Positions 46,896 to 56,672 of a stretch of 64,000 nucleotides of DNA are shown in pieces. The position numbers and the translations under genes were made by a program. Numbering within the stretch: position 1 is the stretch's first letter; each line of letters opens with the position of its first letter. The DNA is from an uncultured bacterium (lineage in GTDB: Bacteria > Myxococcota_A > Bradymonadia > Bradymonadales > Bradymonadaceae): NCBI GenBank assembly GCA_937981985.1, contig CALJNB010000005.1:310001-374000 (forward strand). Reading direction: 5' to 3'. Below the pieces are notes generated by a model that ran no database searches, was not told where the DNA came from, and saw only the letters and a program-made list of their open reading frames with translations.

Positions 46896-49800
46896 CTAAT
46901 TACAGGAATTGTTGAAACACGTTTCTGGAAAGGAACAGTCCGTATCATCTAGGCACTCAACTCCAGACTGACAGCGATCATCGATACAGAGTTCACCTAG
47001 CCGACATTGTGCGTTCACAACGCAAGGGTCGGGTGGGTTATCTGATTGACAGGATCCGAATTCACAGGACTCATCAGGAGCGCAATCCGCATCTATATTA
47101 CACGAGGGCGGAGGAACGGAAAAACAAGCTCCTGCGAAACAGGATTGACCCGGAGGGCATTCTCCGTCGGATTGACAACCACCTGGGTTTTCACATTTGA
47201 AGTTTGAACAAATCGTCGGATTTGGACAGTCATTGTCGGATTGGCAAAAGGGACCAATCAAACAACGACCGGCAACACATTCGAAGGTGCTCGAACATTC
47301 GGAATCATCTTGGCAAGAAAAAGGCTGGCAAAATCCGAATTCACATTGTTCGCTATTTCCACAGTCTGAATCTTCGGAACAATCTGGATTGATAAGACAG
47401 GTACCGCCAACGCAGCTCGTTCCGTCTGTACAATCGAAGTCGCCGTTACATGTTGTAATCTGACTACATCGATCTCCGACACAAGTGAAACCCATTGCGC
47501 AATCGATATTGGATGTACATTGAGCATCGGATTGGCACTGTCCGCTGAAGAGATCGCAAAATTCATCATTCGCGCAATCCGTGTCGCGTCTACATTCGGA
47601 TGCGATAACGCAACTTCCAAGTGAGCATTCTTCACCGGCATTACAATCTTGGTCGCCCGAACAAGAACCCGGAGTCGCTAGACATTCGCCGTTGACGCAG
47701 ATCTCTTCGGGATTACAATCGAAATCACCAAAGCAATCAGGTGGAACAAATTCACAGACGTTGTTGATACATTGTTCTTGTGGACCACAATCTTGGTCAC
47801 CAAAGCATTCTGGTGAAACGAATTCGCATACGTTGTTGATGCATTGTTCTTGCGGACCACAATCTTGGTCGCCAAAGCAGATGCTTTCATCAACACATGT
47901 TTGATTGATACAGCTTTGGCCCGGCGCACAATCGGGGTCGAAATTACATTCAGCCGACGGGACACAGAAGTTAGAAATACAACGTTCTCCTTGCCCGCAT
48001 TCGTTATCAAAACGGCATTCAACCGGGACACAGAATCCAAACTCGCAAAGATCTCCATTTGCGCAATCATTATCGTCTACACACTGATCGGGTGGGATCG
48101 GAATACAGGCACCGGCAATGCAGCGCAGTCCACCGATACATTCCGAATCGGACATGCAACCGTTTGGAACTTCACAAACACTATTAGTACAAACCATACC
48201 AGGAAGTGGACAGTCTGGATCGGACTGACATGGAATTGATGGTGCACATCGTCCAGCAGCACACATCCAAAGTGGTGGACACTCGGAGGCGTCTACACAA
48301 GATGTCGGTACGCAAGCACCCTGATCGCAGCGTTCTCCATTCTGGCAGTCATTATCGATGCGACATTCTGGTCTGGGTTGGCAAACGAATCCGTTACAAA
48401 TTGCACCGGCAGGACAATCAGCATCGATGGTGCATTGTCTAACATCGACGCATTGGTCTCCAACACAACTAAATCCTGGCTCACAATCATTATCATCATC
48501 GCAGATGACCTCAGGCTGACAGGTTCGAGATAGGGGTTCACATTCTTGGTTCGGGGGACAATCATTATCGTTTGAACAGGCGCCTGGGATGGTGCAGAAA
48601 TTATTATCACAAATTTCGGGCGCATTGCATTCGTCGTCTTGACGACAGTCGCCAGAAAAAACGCACTGATTCCCAGCACATGTTTCGCCGAAGGGACAGT
48701 CCATGTCTGATGTGCATTCTGGTGGGCGAGGCTCGCAAACACCATTCGAACATTGGAATTCTGGCGGGCAATCGAAGTTGTCAGAGCATTCAACGATTTG
48801 AATACAGTTGCCATCTTCACAAAAACTATTTGGCGGACAGTTGATATCACGACATAAGTCATTTCGTTCACACCTGAAATTAATACAGGTTTGATCTCGG
48901 CCACATTCGTCATTTCCTCGACATTCACCAATGAAGAAACATTGATTATCGAAACAAATCTCAGACTCTCCACAATCGCGGTCGCGTTGGCAGTTGCCTA
49001 AATCTACGCACTGGTTGTTTTCACAGCGCTGCTCGATTCCGCAATCGGCATCATTTCGACATTCAAAATTTTCTAAACATCGCCCATTCGTACATTGTGT
49101 GGGAGGCGGGCATTGGCGATCGTTTCGGCAAAACGGCTGCTGGCACGTCCCATCTTCACAGATTTGAGCGCGCGGACAATCGTTATCGTCGCCGCAAAAG
49201 GGTTCCTCGTCGAAACAAAAGCCATCTAGACAGATTTCTCCTGGCGCACATTCTCGATCGGTTCGGCACTGAAAATTGTTCGGGATGCATTCACCGAAAT
49301 TACAAAATTCGTTCTCAAAACAATCTTCGTCGATACGACATTGATCGCTTTCCGGGACGCAGAAGCTGTCTTGGCAGACATAATTTTCTGGGCATTGGTC
49401 ATCGTTCAAACAGATGTTAATGGGCACACAGCTATTCTGAACACATTCGTCTTCGGGTCCACACTGTGAATCATCTAGACACTCCACAACAGTGCAACTG
49501 CCATTGACACAAATAGCCGCGCTGTCAAAAACACCTACGCTACAATCGTCGTCGTCCTGACAGCTTGAACAGGTTGTGCCTTCTGGGCATGCGGGAATGC
49601 AGGTTCCATCGGTACAAATTTCGGAGTCGCCGCACTCTTGATCTGTAATGCAATCCGCTGGTTCATCCTTACAGACTCCGTCCTCACACAGTGATCCTTG
49701 TGCGCAGTCCGTATCGACCGTGCAAGAAACCGTTCCCGGGATTGTGCATATGTTATCCAAACATTCTGATCCGGATTGGCAATCTGTAGAGCTTACACAT

Positions 49801-49901
49801 TGGGTCGTGAACGAGGTCCTTCCGCACGCACTGACGGTCAAAAGAAAGGGGATACCGACGAATAAGACGAATAAAAGAGACGCTAATTTTTGACGAATCA
49901 T
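46896..49901 (-). CDS. Lipoprotein with about 41 tandem Cys-rich (Dickkopf-like) repeats
   Basis: A secreted lipoprotein of about 1001 residues. ATG 49901 (AAGG upstream) gives the signal MIRQKLASLLFVLFVGIPFLLTVSAC; the in-frame start at 49934 adds 11 residues. The entire mature protein is a tandem array of about 41 units of 22-26 residues with the consensus C-x4-D-C-x5-C-x4-C, for example CRIDEDCFENEFCNFGEC, giving four cysteines per unit and about 160 in total. This pattern resembles Dickkopf/EGF-like Cys-rich repeats found in long surface proteins of delta-proteobacteria. Repeats 28 and 29 are almost identical. It should form an extended disulfide-locked rod on the surface. Function unknown. 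Confidence 0.93.
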   Translation of the reverse strand: MIRQKLASLLFVLFVGIPFLLTVSACGRTSFTTQCVSSTDCQSGSECLDNICTIPGTVSCTVDTDCAQGSLCEDGVCKDEPADCITDQECGDSEICTDGTCIPACPEGTTCSSCQDDDDCSVGVFDSAAICVNGSCTVVECLDDSQCGPEDECVQNSCVPINICLNDDQCPENYVCQDSFCVPESDQCRIDEDCFENEFCNFGECIPNNFQCRTDRECAPGEICLDGFCFDEEPFCGDDNDCPRAQICEDGTCQQPFCRNDRQCPPPTQCTNGRCLENFECRNDADCGIEQRCENNQCVDLGNCQRDRDCGESEICFDNQCFFIGECRGNDECGRDQTCINFRCERNDLCRDINCPPNSFCEDGNCIQIVECSDNFDCPPEFQCSNGVCEPRPPECTSDMDCPFGETCAGNQCVFSGDCRQDDECNAPEICDNNFCTIPGACSNDNDCPPNQECEPLSRTCQPEVICDDDNDCEPGFSCVGDQCVDVRQCTIDADCPAGAICNGFVCQPRPECRIDNDCQNGERCDQGACVPTSCVDASECPPLWMCAAGRCAPSIPCQSDPDCPLPGMVCTNSVCEVPNGCMSDSECIGGLRCIAGACIPIPPDQCVDDNDCANGDLCEFGFCVPVECRFDNECGQGERCISNFCVPSAECNFDPDCAPGQSCINQTCVDESICFGDQDCGPQEQCINNVCEFVSPECFGDQDCGPQEQCINNVCEFVPPDCFGDFDCNPEEICVNGECLATPGSCSGDQDCNAGEECSLGSCVIASECRRDTDCANDEFCDLFSGQCQSDAQCTSNIDCAMGFTCVGDRCSQITTCNGDFDCTDGTSCVGGTCLINPDCSEDSDCGNSEQCEFGFCQPFSCQDDSECSSTFECVAGRCLIGPFCQSDNDCPNPTICSNFKCENPGGCQSDGECPPGQSCFAGACFSVPPPSCNIDADCAPDESCEFGSCQSDNPPDPCVVNAQCRLGELCIDDRCQSGVECLDDTDCSFPETCFNNSCN
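47720..47885. repeat. Near-identical adjacent repeats in the Cys-rich gene
   Basis: Repeats 28 and 29 of the Cys-rich protein (both CFGDQDCGPQEQCINNVCEF) are encoded by almost identical blocks of about 72 bases, and repeat 30 also starts with CFGD. This suggests recent unequal exchange within the array. Confidence 0.75.
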
Positions 49902-49971
49902 ACGTTGAACCTTAGATTTTTGAAAAATAAACATAGCCCAAATCCTATCATAGGCTCCATAACCTCACAAA

Positions 49972-49994
49972 TTAACAGGTAAAACGCCTGTTAA
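49972..49994 (-). terminator. Possible terminator or hairpin downstream of the acetate kinase fusion
   Basis: TTAACAGG, a 7-base loop and CCTGTTAA form a perfect 8-bp stem between the acetate kinase fusion and the Cys-rich gene. On the minus strand it is followed only by TTTG, so termination would be weak. Confidence 0.45.
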
Positions 49995-50069
49995 GATGGC
50001 CGGGGTTTTTAAGTTTTCTGGGGGTTTTAAACGTTTACAAGGAACCTGAAGGTTTTTGGCGAGTTGGTT

Positions 50070-51887
50070 TTAAACTTGGTCGTGTTTGGTCAAGCGGGTT
50101 CGCATTGATGCAAGTCCCTCGACATTTACCAAAACGCCTTGCGCTCCGCCGCGGGCGAGTTCGGCGGCGTTACCCTCGTCGGTATCAATATGCATCTCCA
50201 ATTTATAGGAAGATTTTACGCGGACTAAGACATCGCCAAACGTTAGTTTTCGGCCATTCGATTGGATCGCGATTTCGACAACATCGCGGTCTTGAACGCC
50301 AAACTTTTCGGCATCTTCAGGTTGCATGTGTATGTGTCGCCACGCACAGATAACGCCTTGTTTGAGTTCGATCCGTCGCCCATCTGTTCCGATTAAGGTG
50401 CAGCCAGGGGAATTATCCACGTCACCAGACGCGCGTACCGGGGCATCTATTCCGAGGAAAAATTCGTCGGTCCGCGAAATCTCGACCTGATTTTTAGGCC
50501 GAGTAGGTCCAAGGATTCGAACATTCTCAAGCGTTCGTTTGGGGCCCACAATTGAAACCGTTTCGTTACATGCAAATTGGTTGGGTTGGGAAAGCGGATT
50601 TCTCTCGGTGAGTTGGTAACCCTCTCCGAATAGAGCTTCCACTGTTTCCTGAGTTAGGTGAACATGACGCGCCGATACTGCGACCGGAATTTCGAGATCG
50701 CCTTTGGTCGTATTCATTTCTAGAACGAGTTTTGCAGATTCGATTGCGATCTGTTTCTCCTCATCGGTTTTAACTACTAAAAGTCGACAACGTGAATTTC
50801 TTGTTGAAATTTCAGCAACTGGATTTTCGGCCGACAAAGAAACATCACGATTGTGGTCTTCCCAAAAGACTGCACCCAAAAAGTCGAGTCTTTGCGCGAT
50901 TCGATGGCGCATCATCACGCTATTTTCTCCTATTCCAGCCGTGAAAACGATCGCATCGACGCCTCCCATTGCCGCAGCGTAAGCACCTATATATTTTCGG
51001 ACACGGTGCGCAAAAACTTGGATCGCGAGGCGACAATTTTCGTCTCCTTCAGATGCCCGTTCTTCGATATCGCGAAGATCGTTTCCGATTCCGGACAATC
51101 CACTCAGACCCGATCTTCGATTGAGAATTTCGTCGACCTCATCAACCGTTTTACCGCTTCGGAAAAGCTCCAAAATGATTCCAGGATCAATATCCCCGGA
51201 CCGTGTTCCCATGACTAAACCCTCCAATGGAGTCATGCCCATACTGGTCTCAATCGAACGTCCATACTCAACGGCCGCTACACTACACCCGTTGCCTAGG
51301 TGACAGGTGATGATACGCAAATCTCGCCGGTCACTTTCCATATGTGCTGCGGCAACCTTAGAGACGTAGGCATGACTCACACCATGGAAGCCATAGCGTC
51401 GAAGACCTAGGTCATTAGCGATTTCAGTATCGATGGCGTAGGTCTTTGCGCGTTTGGGTAAGGTCGAGTGAAAAGCTGTGTCAAAGACAGCAATGTGCGG
51501 ACAGCTGAGAAGTTTTTTTGCAGCGCGAATTCCCGCGAGATTAGGTGGATTGTGTAATGGGGCAACTTTGAATAGGGATTCGATGACTTTTTCTACTTCG
51601 TCGTCAATGATGGTTGGCTTTTGAAATTGCTCTCCCCCGTGGACGACTCGATGTCCGACCGCGGCAAGTTCGCCTTCAAAGTTTTCTAGAAGTTTCGGTA
51701 TCGCGATGGCCAAGGCATCTTGATGATTCGTTGCGGTTAACGCTTCGGACTTGCCGTTAATTTCTAGGGTGCATCCTTCTTCCCCGAGTCTTTGGACTTT
51801 TAGGTCTCCACTTCGTTCACCGCTCTGATGATCAATGATTGACGCTTTGATCGAAGAGCTTCCGCAATTTATAATAAGGATCTTCAT
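50070..51887 (-). CDS. Acetate kinase fused to PduL-type phosphotransacylase
   Basis: A 605-residue bifunctional enzyme interconverting acyl-CoA and carboxylate with substrate-level ATP formation. Residues 1-395 are acetate kinase (AckA): N-terminal INCGSSSIK, HRVVHGG, FDTAFHSTLP, CHLGNGCS and TAGIGENS. From about residue 398 to the end is a PduL phosphate acyltransferase, recognisable by its zinc-ligand histidines in ARHVHLTQE and WRHIHMQ, and by RNPLSQPNQF and HIDTDEGNAA. Normally these are separate proteins (PduL replacing Pta); here acyl phosphate would pass between fused domains. ATG 51887 is 32 bases downstream of the M3 peptidase, which is transcribed in the same direction. Acetate versus propionate preference is unknown. 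Confidence 0.95.
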   Translation of the reverse strand: MKILIINCGSSSIKASIIDHQSGERSGDLKVQRLGEEGCTLEINGKSEALTATNHQDALAIAIPKLLENFEGELAAVGHRVVHGGEQFQKPTIIDDEVEKVIESLFKVAPLHNPPNLAGIRAAKKLLSCPHIAVFDTAFHSTLPKRAKTYAIDTEIANDLGLRRYGFHGVSHAYVSKVAAAHMESDRRDLRIITCHLGNGCSVAAVEYGRSIETSMGMTPLEGLVMGTRSGDIDPGIILELFRSGKTVDEVDEILNRRSGLSGLSGIGNDLRDIEERASEGDENCRLAIQVFAHRVRKYIGAYAAAMGGVDAIVFTAGIGENSVMMRHRIAQRLDFLGAVFWEDHNRDVSLSAENPVAEISTRNSRCRLLVVKTDEEKQIAIESAKLVLEMNTTKGDLEIPVAVSARHVHLTQETVEALFGEGYQLTERNPLSQPNQFACNETVSIVGPKRTLENVRILGPTRPKNQVEISRTDEFFLGIDAPVRASGDVDNSPGCTLIGTDGRRIELKQGVICAWRHIHMQPEDAEKFGVQDRDVVEIAIQSNGRKLTFGDVLVRVKSSYKLEMHIDTDEGNAAELARGGAQGVLVNVEGLASMRTRLTKHDQV

Positions 51888-51919
51888 TAGATGTCCCGTA
51901 GGTTATGAGTAGATGAAAA

Positions 51920-53584
51920 TTATTTCAGAAATGCATTCGCACGTTCGACAACCGATACCAAGCATCCGTCTTCGAAAGGCGATTTCAGGCCCGCGGATTT
52001 AGCTAACTCTTGGAATGGGGCCTCACCGCCTCGACGGCAAAGTTTGACGTAACGTTCGATAGCCGCATCATAATCACTTTGGCTATCATTCCAAAATTGC
52101 AAGGCACAGGTGAGTGCGAGGACGTAGTCGATATAGTAAAAAGGTCCCATGAATATGTGGCTCTGTGCATGCCAGCGTCCGCCGTTTGCCCCATGTTCGA
52201 TATCGCCCCAATCAAGCCACGGGAGGTATAGTTCTTCCATTTTTTTCCAAGTCGCGTTGCGTTCAGTTGGAGTCATTTCGGGGTTTTCATAAATTTCATG
52301 TTGGAAATGATCTACCGCACACCCGTATGGCATGAAGGAAAGGGCACCGGTGAGGTGGACTTTACGAAAGCGATCTGCGTCGTCTCCAAAGAATTTTTCC
52401 ATATGCGGCCAGGTTAGGTACTCCAAACTCATCGAGTGAATTTCGGCAGATTCCATAGTTGGCCAATAATAATCGGAAATATTTTGAGATTGCGCCAAGT
52501 AATTTTGGAAAGCATGACCGATTTCGTGGGTGAACACTTCCACATCATGCTTGGTACCGTTGAAGTTGGCGAAAACGAAGGGCACGCCGTATATGGGGAA
52601 GGAAGTACAAAATCCTCCGCCAGACTTTCCGTCTCTGGAGTCCAGATCAAGAAGATTTCGGTTGTCCATTAAGCGGAAGAAATCGCCTAGTTCTGGATGC
52701 ATACCGTCAAACATTTTCTTAGCGGATTCGGTAAGTGTTTTAGGGTCTCCGTTGGGTTTTGGAGCGCCTCTAAGATCAGGAACACTATCCCAAACCATGA
52801 GTTTTTCTACGCCTAATTTTGAGCGCTGTTCTTCTTTTAGTTTGGAAACCAAAGGTACGACATTTTTGATCACTTGATTGCGGAAGTGTTTCACATCGGT
52901 GGCATTATAGTCGATGCGTTGCATGCGTTGATATCCCAACTTTACGTAATTTTCGTGCCCTAGTTTCTGGGCCATTTTAGTACGTAGCTTTACTAATTTG
53001 TCGTAGTGTTGACCGTTTGCCGCGGAGTTGTCCGCGTACCATTGCCATTGTGCTTTTGCGGCCATGTGTCGCTTTTCACGATTTGCCTCCGATTCAAATT
53101 TGACAATTGTTGAAAGGTTAAAGGTTTCTCCGAAACATTGGATCTTTGCTTTTGCTTTTCCTTCCATGTAATCGGCGACTTCTTTGGATTCTAAAACAAG
53201 ATCGTCTTGGATAACGGGTTCGTAGGTAAGAATATCAGTTGCCCACAAATCGAAGGCATGTTGACCATATTCGGCAACAAGTGTGTCTTTATTTTCGATA
53301 AGCTTACGTTTCATTGCGACCGCAAGTTCTGTGAACTTTGGAGAAATCTCATCGGAAAACTCACGTTCAGCTTTGAAGGTCTCGTTAGTCGTATCTTGTG
53401 AAAAACGTAAATGGGTAATGGATGAATAGGTGTTCAACTTGTTTCGAATGTTATCCCAGGATTTGACCACTTCAGTTAAATCGTTGTTTGCTTCGATGGC
53501 CGAAAATAGGGTGTTATATGAGGCGGTGACGTCGGCTAGACTAGGACGATTAACGTTCATTTCGGAAAATTGAAGATCAGACAT
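51920..53584 (-). CDS. M3-family oligoendopeptidase
   Basis: A 554-residue cytoplasmic zinc peptidase (PepF/thimet-like). The zinc motif FTHEIGHAFQNYLA (HExxH) lies near residue 345 and the third ligand Glu in ESAEIHSMSLEYLTWP follows about 30 residues on; YGCAVDHFQHEIY and FYYIDYVLAL carry the substrate-binding His and Tyr residues of the family. ATG 53584 has AGGA upstream and is preferred over the in-frame start at 53632. No signal peptide, so it acts on peptides inside the cell. It precedes the acetate kinase fusion on the same strand. Confidence 0.95.
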   Translation of the reverse strand: MSDLQFSEMNVNRPSLADVTASYNTLFSAIEANNDLTEVVKSWDNIRNKLNTYSSITHLRFSQDTTNETFKAEREFSDEISPKFTELAVAMKRKLIENKDTLVAEYGQHAFDLWATDILTYEPVIQDDLVLESKEVADYMEGKAKAKIQCFGETFNLSTIVKFESEANREKRHMAAKAQWQWYADNSAANGQHYDKLVKLRTKMAQKLGHENYVKLGYQRMQRIDYNATDVKHFRNQVIKNVVPLVSKLKEEQRSKLGVEKLMVWDSVPDLRGAPKPNGDPKTLTESAKKMFDGMHPELGDFFRLMDNRNLLDLDSRDGKSGGGFCTSFPIYGVPFVFANFNGTKHDVEVFTHEIGHAFQNYLAQSQNISDYYWPTMESAEIHSMSLEYLTWPHMEKFFGDDADRFRKVHLTGALSFMPYGCAVDHFQHEIYENPEMTPTERNATWKKMEELYLPWLDWGDIEHGANGGRWHAQSHIFMGPFYYIDYVLALTCALQFWNDSQSDYDAAIERYVKLCRRGGEAPFQELAKSAGLKSPFEDGCLVSVVERANAFLK

Positions 53585-53743
53585 ACCAGTTCCTATTTCT
53601 ATGTGCGGGCTTAGCTGGCCGACTTTATACATAAACGTGGCGGATCTTACAATTCCGAACGTCTGGTTTGGGTTTCTTTGCGCTTAACGCGAAAGGTTTC
53701 GGAAATTCTTCAATCCGATCGCTAAATAATGGCTCTTATTTAG

Positions 53744-53772
53744 TTGAAACTACTTAAAGAGCGTGCTATCTA
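53744..53772 (+). promoter_or_regulatory. Possible promoter of rpsB-tsf
   Basis: TTGAAA (53744-53749) and TATCTA (53767-53772) separated by 17 bases, about 100 bases before rpsB. The -35 is good, the -10 poor. Confidence 0.4.
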
Positions 53773-53812
53773 GCGCACTAATTTCGCACGTCATCGGACC
53801 TTGTCCCGAGTG

Positions 53813-53826
53813 CCTAGGAGACTAGG
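53813..53826 (+). promoter_or_regulatory. Small GNRA-type hairpin in the rpsB leader
   Basis: CCTAG, a GAGA loop and CTAGG, 50 bases before the rpsB start. S2 operons often carry an autoregulatory leader RNA; whether this is one cannot be decided by eye. Confidence 0.3.
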
Positions 53827-53875
53827 TGGTAAACAAGGGCTGAAGATGACGGACGTTCAACAAATGGAGAATAAA

Positions 53876-54760
53876 ATGGCACAAGTCACAATGCGTGATC
53901 TACTCGAAGCCGGAGTTCACTTCGGTCACCAAACCAATCGCTGGGATCCAAAAATGGGACCCTATATTTATGGCGCCAGAAATGGTGTTCATGTTATCGA
54001 TCTCTCTCAGACTGTAAGACTACTTGCATCTGCGATCGATTTCGTTCGTCATACGACCTCAACGGGTAAATCGGTTCTTTTTATCGGTACTAAGCGTCAA
54101 GCTCAGGAGACTGTTCAGGAACAAGCGGTTCGCAGTGGACAATACTTCGTTGTTAACCGTTGGTTAGGTGGAACGCTTACCAACTTCCAAACTATCAAGA
54201 AATCAATTGATAAATTGAAAGACATCGAAAAGATGGCCAAAGATGGTTCGTACGGTAAATATACGAAGAAAGAAGTTCTAAAATTTGAACGTGAAAGAAC
54301 ACGTCTTGATAGCAATGTTGGTGGAATCGCCGATATGAAAAACCTTCCCGGCGCGATTTTCGTCCTGGATCCAAAGCGTGAAGATATTGCCGTCAAAGAA
54401 GCTAGAAAATTGGGAATCCCGGTTATCGCTGTTTGCGATACGAACTGCAGCCCTGCCGGAGTTGATTTCGTAATCCCTGGAAATGATGATGCGATCCGTT
54501 CGATTCGTCTGTTCACAGGTGCAATTGCAGATGCATGCATCGAAGGTGCTCGTCTTGCAAAAACGAAAGCAAAAGACGCTCCTGATAAGGGAACTGGATA
54601 TTCGGTTGGCGCTTCAAAAGGTGACGGCCCTAAAGTTCAGCACGTACAACGCTCGGATAAGCAAGACGGACGTAAAGAAACAGATGCTAGCGCATCTCCA
54701 AGTGCCGAAGCCGCACCTGCCCCCGCAGCAACAACTACACCTGCAGCAAGCAAAGAATAG
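53876..54760 (+). CDS. rpsB: 30S ribosomal protein S2
   Basis: Ribosomal protein S2, 294 residues from ATG 53876, with GGAG six bases upstream; upstream in-frame starts at 53801 and 53846 lack this. The family core is intact: [48 protein letters not shown], and [10 protein letters not shown] with [10 protein letters not shown]. After residue 230 there is a non-conserved Lys/Ala/Pro-rich tail of about 60 residues, longer than in most bacteria. It is followed after nine bases by tsf, the usual partner. Confidence 0.98.
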   Translation: MAQVTMRDLLEAGVHFGHQTNRWDPKMGPYIYGARNGVHVIDLSQTVRLLASAIDFVRHTTSTGKSVLFIGTKRQAQETVQEQAVRSGQYFVVNRWLGGTLTNFQTIKKSIDKLKDIEKMAKDGSYGKYTKKEVLKFERERTRLDSNVGGIADMKNLPGAIFVLDPKREDIAVKEARKLGIPVIAVCDTNCSPAGVDFVIPGNDDAIRSIRLFTGAIADACIEGARLAKTKAKDAPDKGTGYSVGASKGDGPKVQHVQRSDKQDGRKETDASASPSAEAAPAPAATTTPAASKE

Positions 54761-54769
54761 GAGATAGAT

Positions 54770-55663
54770 ATGACTGTTACAGCCGCTATGGTTAAAGAGC
54801 TCCGACAAATGTCCGGAGCAGGAATGATGGATTGTAAAAAAGCTCTTGTTGAGCATGACGGAGATATCGAGTCAGCGATGACTTATCTTCAGAAAAAAGG
54901 CATTGCTGCCGCAGAAAAGAAATCAGGTCGCATTGCTGCCGAAGGACTCGTTGCGCAGTGGGTTTCTGATGACCACAAAAAGGGTGTTCTCGTTGAAGTG
55001 AATTGCGAAACCGATTTCGTTTCTCGCAACGACCAGTTCATCGAATTAGTAGGAAAGGTAACTGATTCTATCGGTTCAAGCGATGTTACTACTGTTGAAG
55101 CAGCGATGGAATTGAGTGTTGCTGGTCAAAATATGACAGATTTCCTCAACGATGCGATAGCTACAATTGGTGAGAAGATTCAAATTCGTCGTTTTCAACG
55201 TTTTGACGAGCCAGAGGGATTTGTAGAAGGTTACCTTCACGCGGGTTCACAGATTGGCGTTATGGTAAAAGTTAAAGGAAGCGTTAATGACGATGCTTCT
55301 CAATTCGCCAAAGACGTATCTATGCATATCGCCGCGATGAATCCTGGATTCCTCTCCCCCGACGATATTACCGCTGATGACGTTTCTAAGCAGGAAGAAA
55401 TTTTCACTGCAATGGTCGTTGATTCTGGAAAGCCCGCTGAAATCGCCCCGAAAATTGTTCAAGGTAAGATGGGCAAGTGGAAGCGCGAGCAATCTTTATT
55501 GGCTCAGGCCTTTGTAAAAGATAGTAAGCTTTCTGTTCAGCAGTACCAAGATAAAGTCGGTGGTGTTCAACTTGTATCTTTCCATCGATACGCCGTAGGC
55601 GAGGGGATTGAGAAAAAAGTTGATAACTTGGCCGAAGAGGTCGCAGCAACCCTCAAGGGTTAA
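54770..55663 (+). CDS. tsf: Elongation factor Ts
   Basis: EF-Ts, 297 residues, the nucleotide exchange factor for EF-Tu. The N-terminal UBA-like domain (VKELRQMSGAGMMDCKKAL), the EF-Tu binding TDFV motif (EVNCETDFVSRND) and the core domain with MHIAAMNPGFLS are all visible. ATG 54770 has AGGAGATAG upstream. It is co-transcribed with rpsB and followed by a strong terminator, so pyrH downstream likely has its own promoter or relies on read-through. Confidence 0.98.
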   Translation: MTVTAAMVKELRQMSGAGMMDCKKALVEHDGDIESAMTYLQKKGIAAAEKKSGRIAAEGLVAQWVSDDHKKGVLVEVNCETDFVSRNDQFIELVGKVTDSIGSSDVTTVEAAMELSVAGQNMTDFLNDAIATIGEKIQIRRFQRFDEPEGFVEGYLHAGSQIGVMVKVKGSVNDDASQFAKDVSMHIAAMNPGFLSPDDITADDVSKQEEIFTAMVVDSGKPAEIAPKIVQGKMGKWKREQSLLAQAFVKDSKLSVQQYQDKVGGVQLVSFHRYAVGEGIEKKVDNLAEEVAATLKG

Positions 55664-55676
55664 TCGATTATTTCTA

Positions 55677-56485
<809 letters not shown>

Positions 56486-56523
56486 TTTCACAGTTCTTGT
56501 GGGTCTAGCGCGTCTGGATCTAC

Positions 56524-56552
56524 TTGAGAGCAAAATCGCAATCCTCTAAAAT
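56524..56552 (+). promoter_or_regulatory. Sigma-70-type promoter of the OmpA-family gene
   Basis: TTGAGA (56524-56529) and TAAAAT (56547-56552) are separated by exactly 17 bases; each matches five of six consensus bases. It lies 120 bases before the start codon of the next gene. Confidence 0.65.
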
Positions 56553-56672
56553 TTTGATCCTATTGTTCTAATCTTGGCGGAATAAAAGAAGATCTTGTTC
56601 TTGCGGCAACTCCAGATCCAACGTAAAAGACCGCGTTACCTTGAGATTTTACTAATTTTAATAAAGAAACAC

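Noticed and set aside
46896-49901. Regular repeats resembling a CRISPR array, and several open frames on the opposite strand
   Set aside because: The periodicity follows cysteine codons of one long coding frame, repeats are not identical, and no spacer pattern or cas gene exists. Opposite-strand frames are by-products of biased codon composition.
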